64,000 bases of DNA, from assembly GCF_011378715.1 (NCBI RefSeq), contig NZ_WTKU01000013.1:1-64000 (forward strand), written 5' to 3'. The first letter of the stretch is position 1. Each line of letters begins with the position of its first letter. The notes below the pieces were generated by a model that was given only the letters and a program-made list of their open reading frames with translations, did not search any database and was not told the origin of the DNA. Shown here one piece after another: positions 63,579 through 64,000 of the stretch. This stretch comes from Psychromonas sp. SA13A (GTDB taxonomy: Bacteria > Pseudomonadota > Gammaproteobacteria > Enterobacterales > Psychromonadaceae). A program made the translations under genes and the position numbers.

Positions 63579-64000
63579 TTTAAATTCACTGTGCTGATTT
63601 GTTTTGTTTGTCACGAGTTGAAGATCTTAAACTGAAATTGCTCACGTTAAAACTACTGAAGTTAAAGCTGCTATAAATTGAGAGTCTAACCTGCTAACAG
63701 AGAGTAGGTTAGACTCTGCTTCTCGCAACTGCTGTACCTACATCAATGAAACCGTTATATTTTCACAATCTAAGGTGAGTTTATCTGTGGCGGATTCAAC
63801 ATTGAAATGTTATCAATAATCGGTTTTAATTAATTTGGATTAGGCATTATCTAATCGATGAGTTAATTAGTTTAGGCAATATTTTCTGTCCCAGCTCAAC
63901 ATTACTAAACGTTTGCTTATTTGGGGCCGAAGCCTCCGTTTTTTAAATGACCCAAAGCCCATTATTTTGCATTTTTATTAACCTCATGATAAATCTATCT
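63579..64000. other. Non-coding end of the window
   Basis: 422 bases with no frame I can support. The only structure is the inverted repeat at 63681-63717. The operon may continue beyond the window, but no start is visible here. Confidence 0.4.
63681..63717. terminator. 12-bp stem-loop downstream of the di-haem gene
   Basis: AGAGTCTAACCT pairs perfectly with AGGTTAGACTCT around a 13-base loop. The 3' side (GCTTCTCGC) is not a T run, so it is either a weak terminator or another structured element. Confidence 0.45.

Noticed and set aside
1-64000. CRISPR arrays, prophage genes, integrases or transposases
   Set aside because: No regularly spaced repeat-spacer pattern and no phage or transposase-like protein was seen; only non-coding MITE-like elements and simple tandem repeats are present.

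Overview
The window looks like a chromosomal segment of a low-GC, cold/marine gammaproteobacterium, most likely Psychromonas or a near relative. This rests on the gene order gppA-rhlB / trxA-rho, ubiD-fre, polA and zur with close resemblance to enterobacterial and vibrio proteins, on AT-rich intergenic DNA, and on marine-type nutrient genes. The genus is an inference. No prophage, CRISPR array, transposase or plasmid gene was recognised, so most of the window reads as ordinary chromosome with a metabolic-island flavour.

Layout. 1-523 is the distal end of an rRNA operon: the 23S-5S spacer, two 5S genes and tRNA-Thr(GGT). The second 5S has a completely different but still self-complementary terminal helix. 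772-8884 holds yciN, a small orphan gene, an MFS exporter, a diguanylate cyclase, a divergent Nramp-like transporter and a cpdB lipoprotein. 10043-15450 is a sugar-type ABC importer operon with its own LacI-family regulator and a candidate operator at 9834-9847. 15724-20933 holds a PAS-GGDEF protein, a phytase-like secreted protein, a MITE-like repeat and an orphan NIT-like sensor.

20983-34066 is a phospholipid head-group block. It contains a MarR regulator, a BCCT-like transporter, betA-betB-betI (choline to glycine betaine) with a 28-bp perfect palindrome in front of betI, then glpT, glpQ, glpR, glpK and glpF. GlpQ splits glycerophosphodiesters such as glycerophosphocholine into glycerol-3-phosphate (GlpT, GlpK, GlpF side) and choline (Bet side), so the two halves make biochemical sense together. 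A compact ethanolamine operon (eutR, eutBC, permease) at 49491-54402 extends this theme.

34749-49406 is mostly conserved housekeeping: a lipoprotein, a short GppA, RhlB, TrxA, Rho, UbiD, Fre, an HDOD protein, an acyltransferase, PolA, a CheX-like protein and Zur. 54736-60543 holds fpr and a nitric-oxide detoxification set (norR divergent from norV-norW, plus a yeaR-like gene), with three NorR-type sites and a sigma-54 promoter readable in the sequence. 60772-63578 is a two-gene lipoprotein operon behind a near-consensus Fur box: a seven-repeat RCC1-type beta-propeller and a di-haem DUF1111 protein. This is the least understood unit here and the best candidate for an undescribed iron-regulated surface system.
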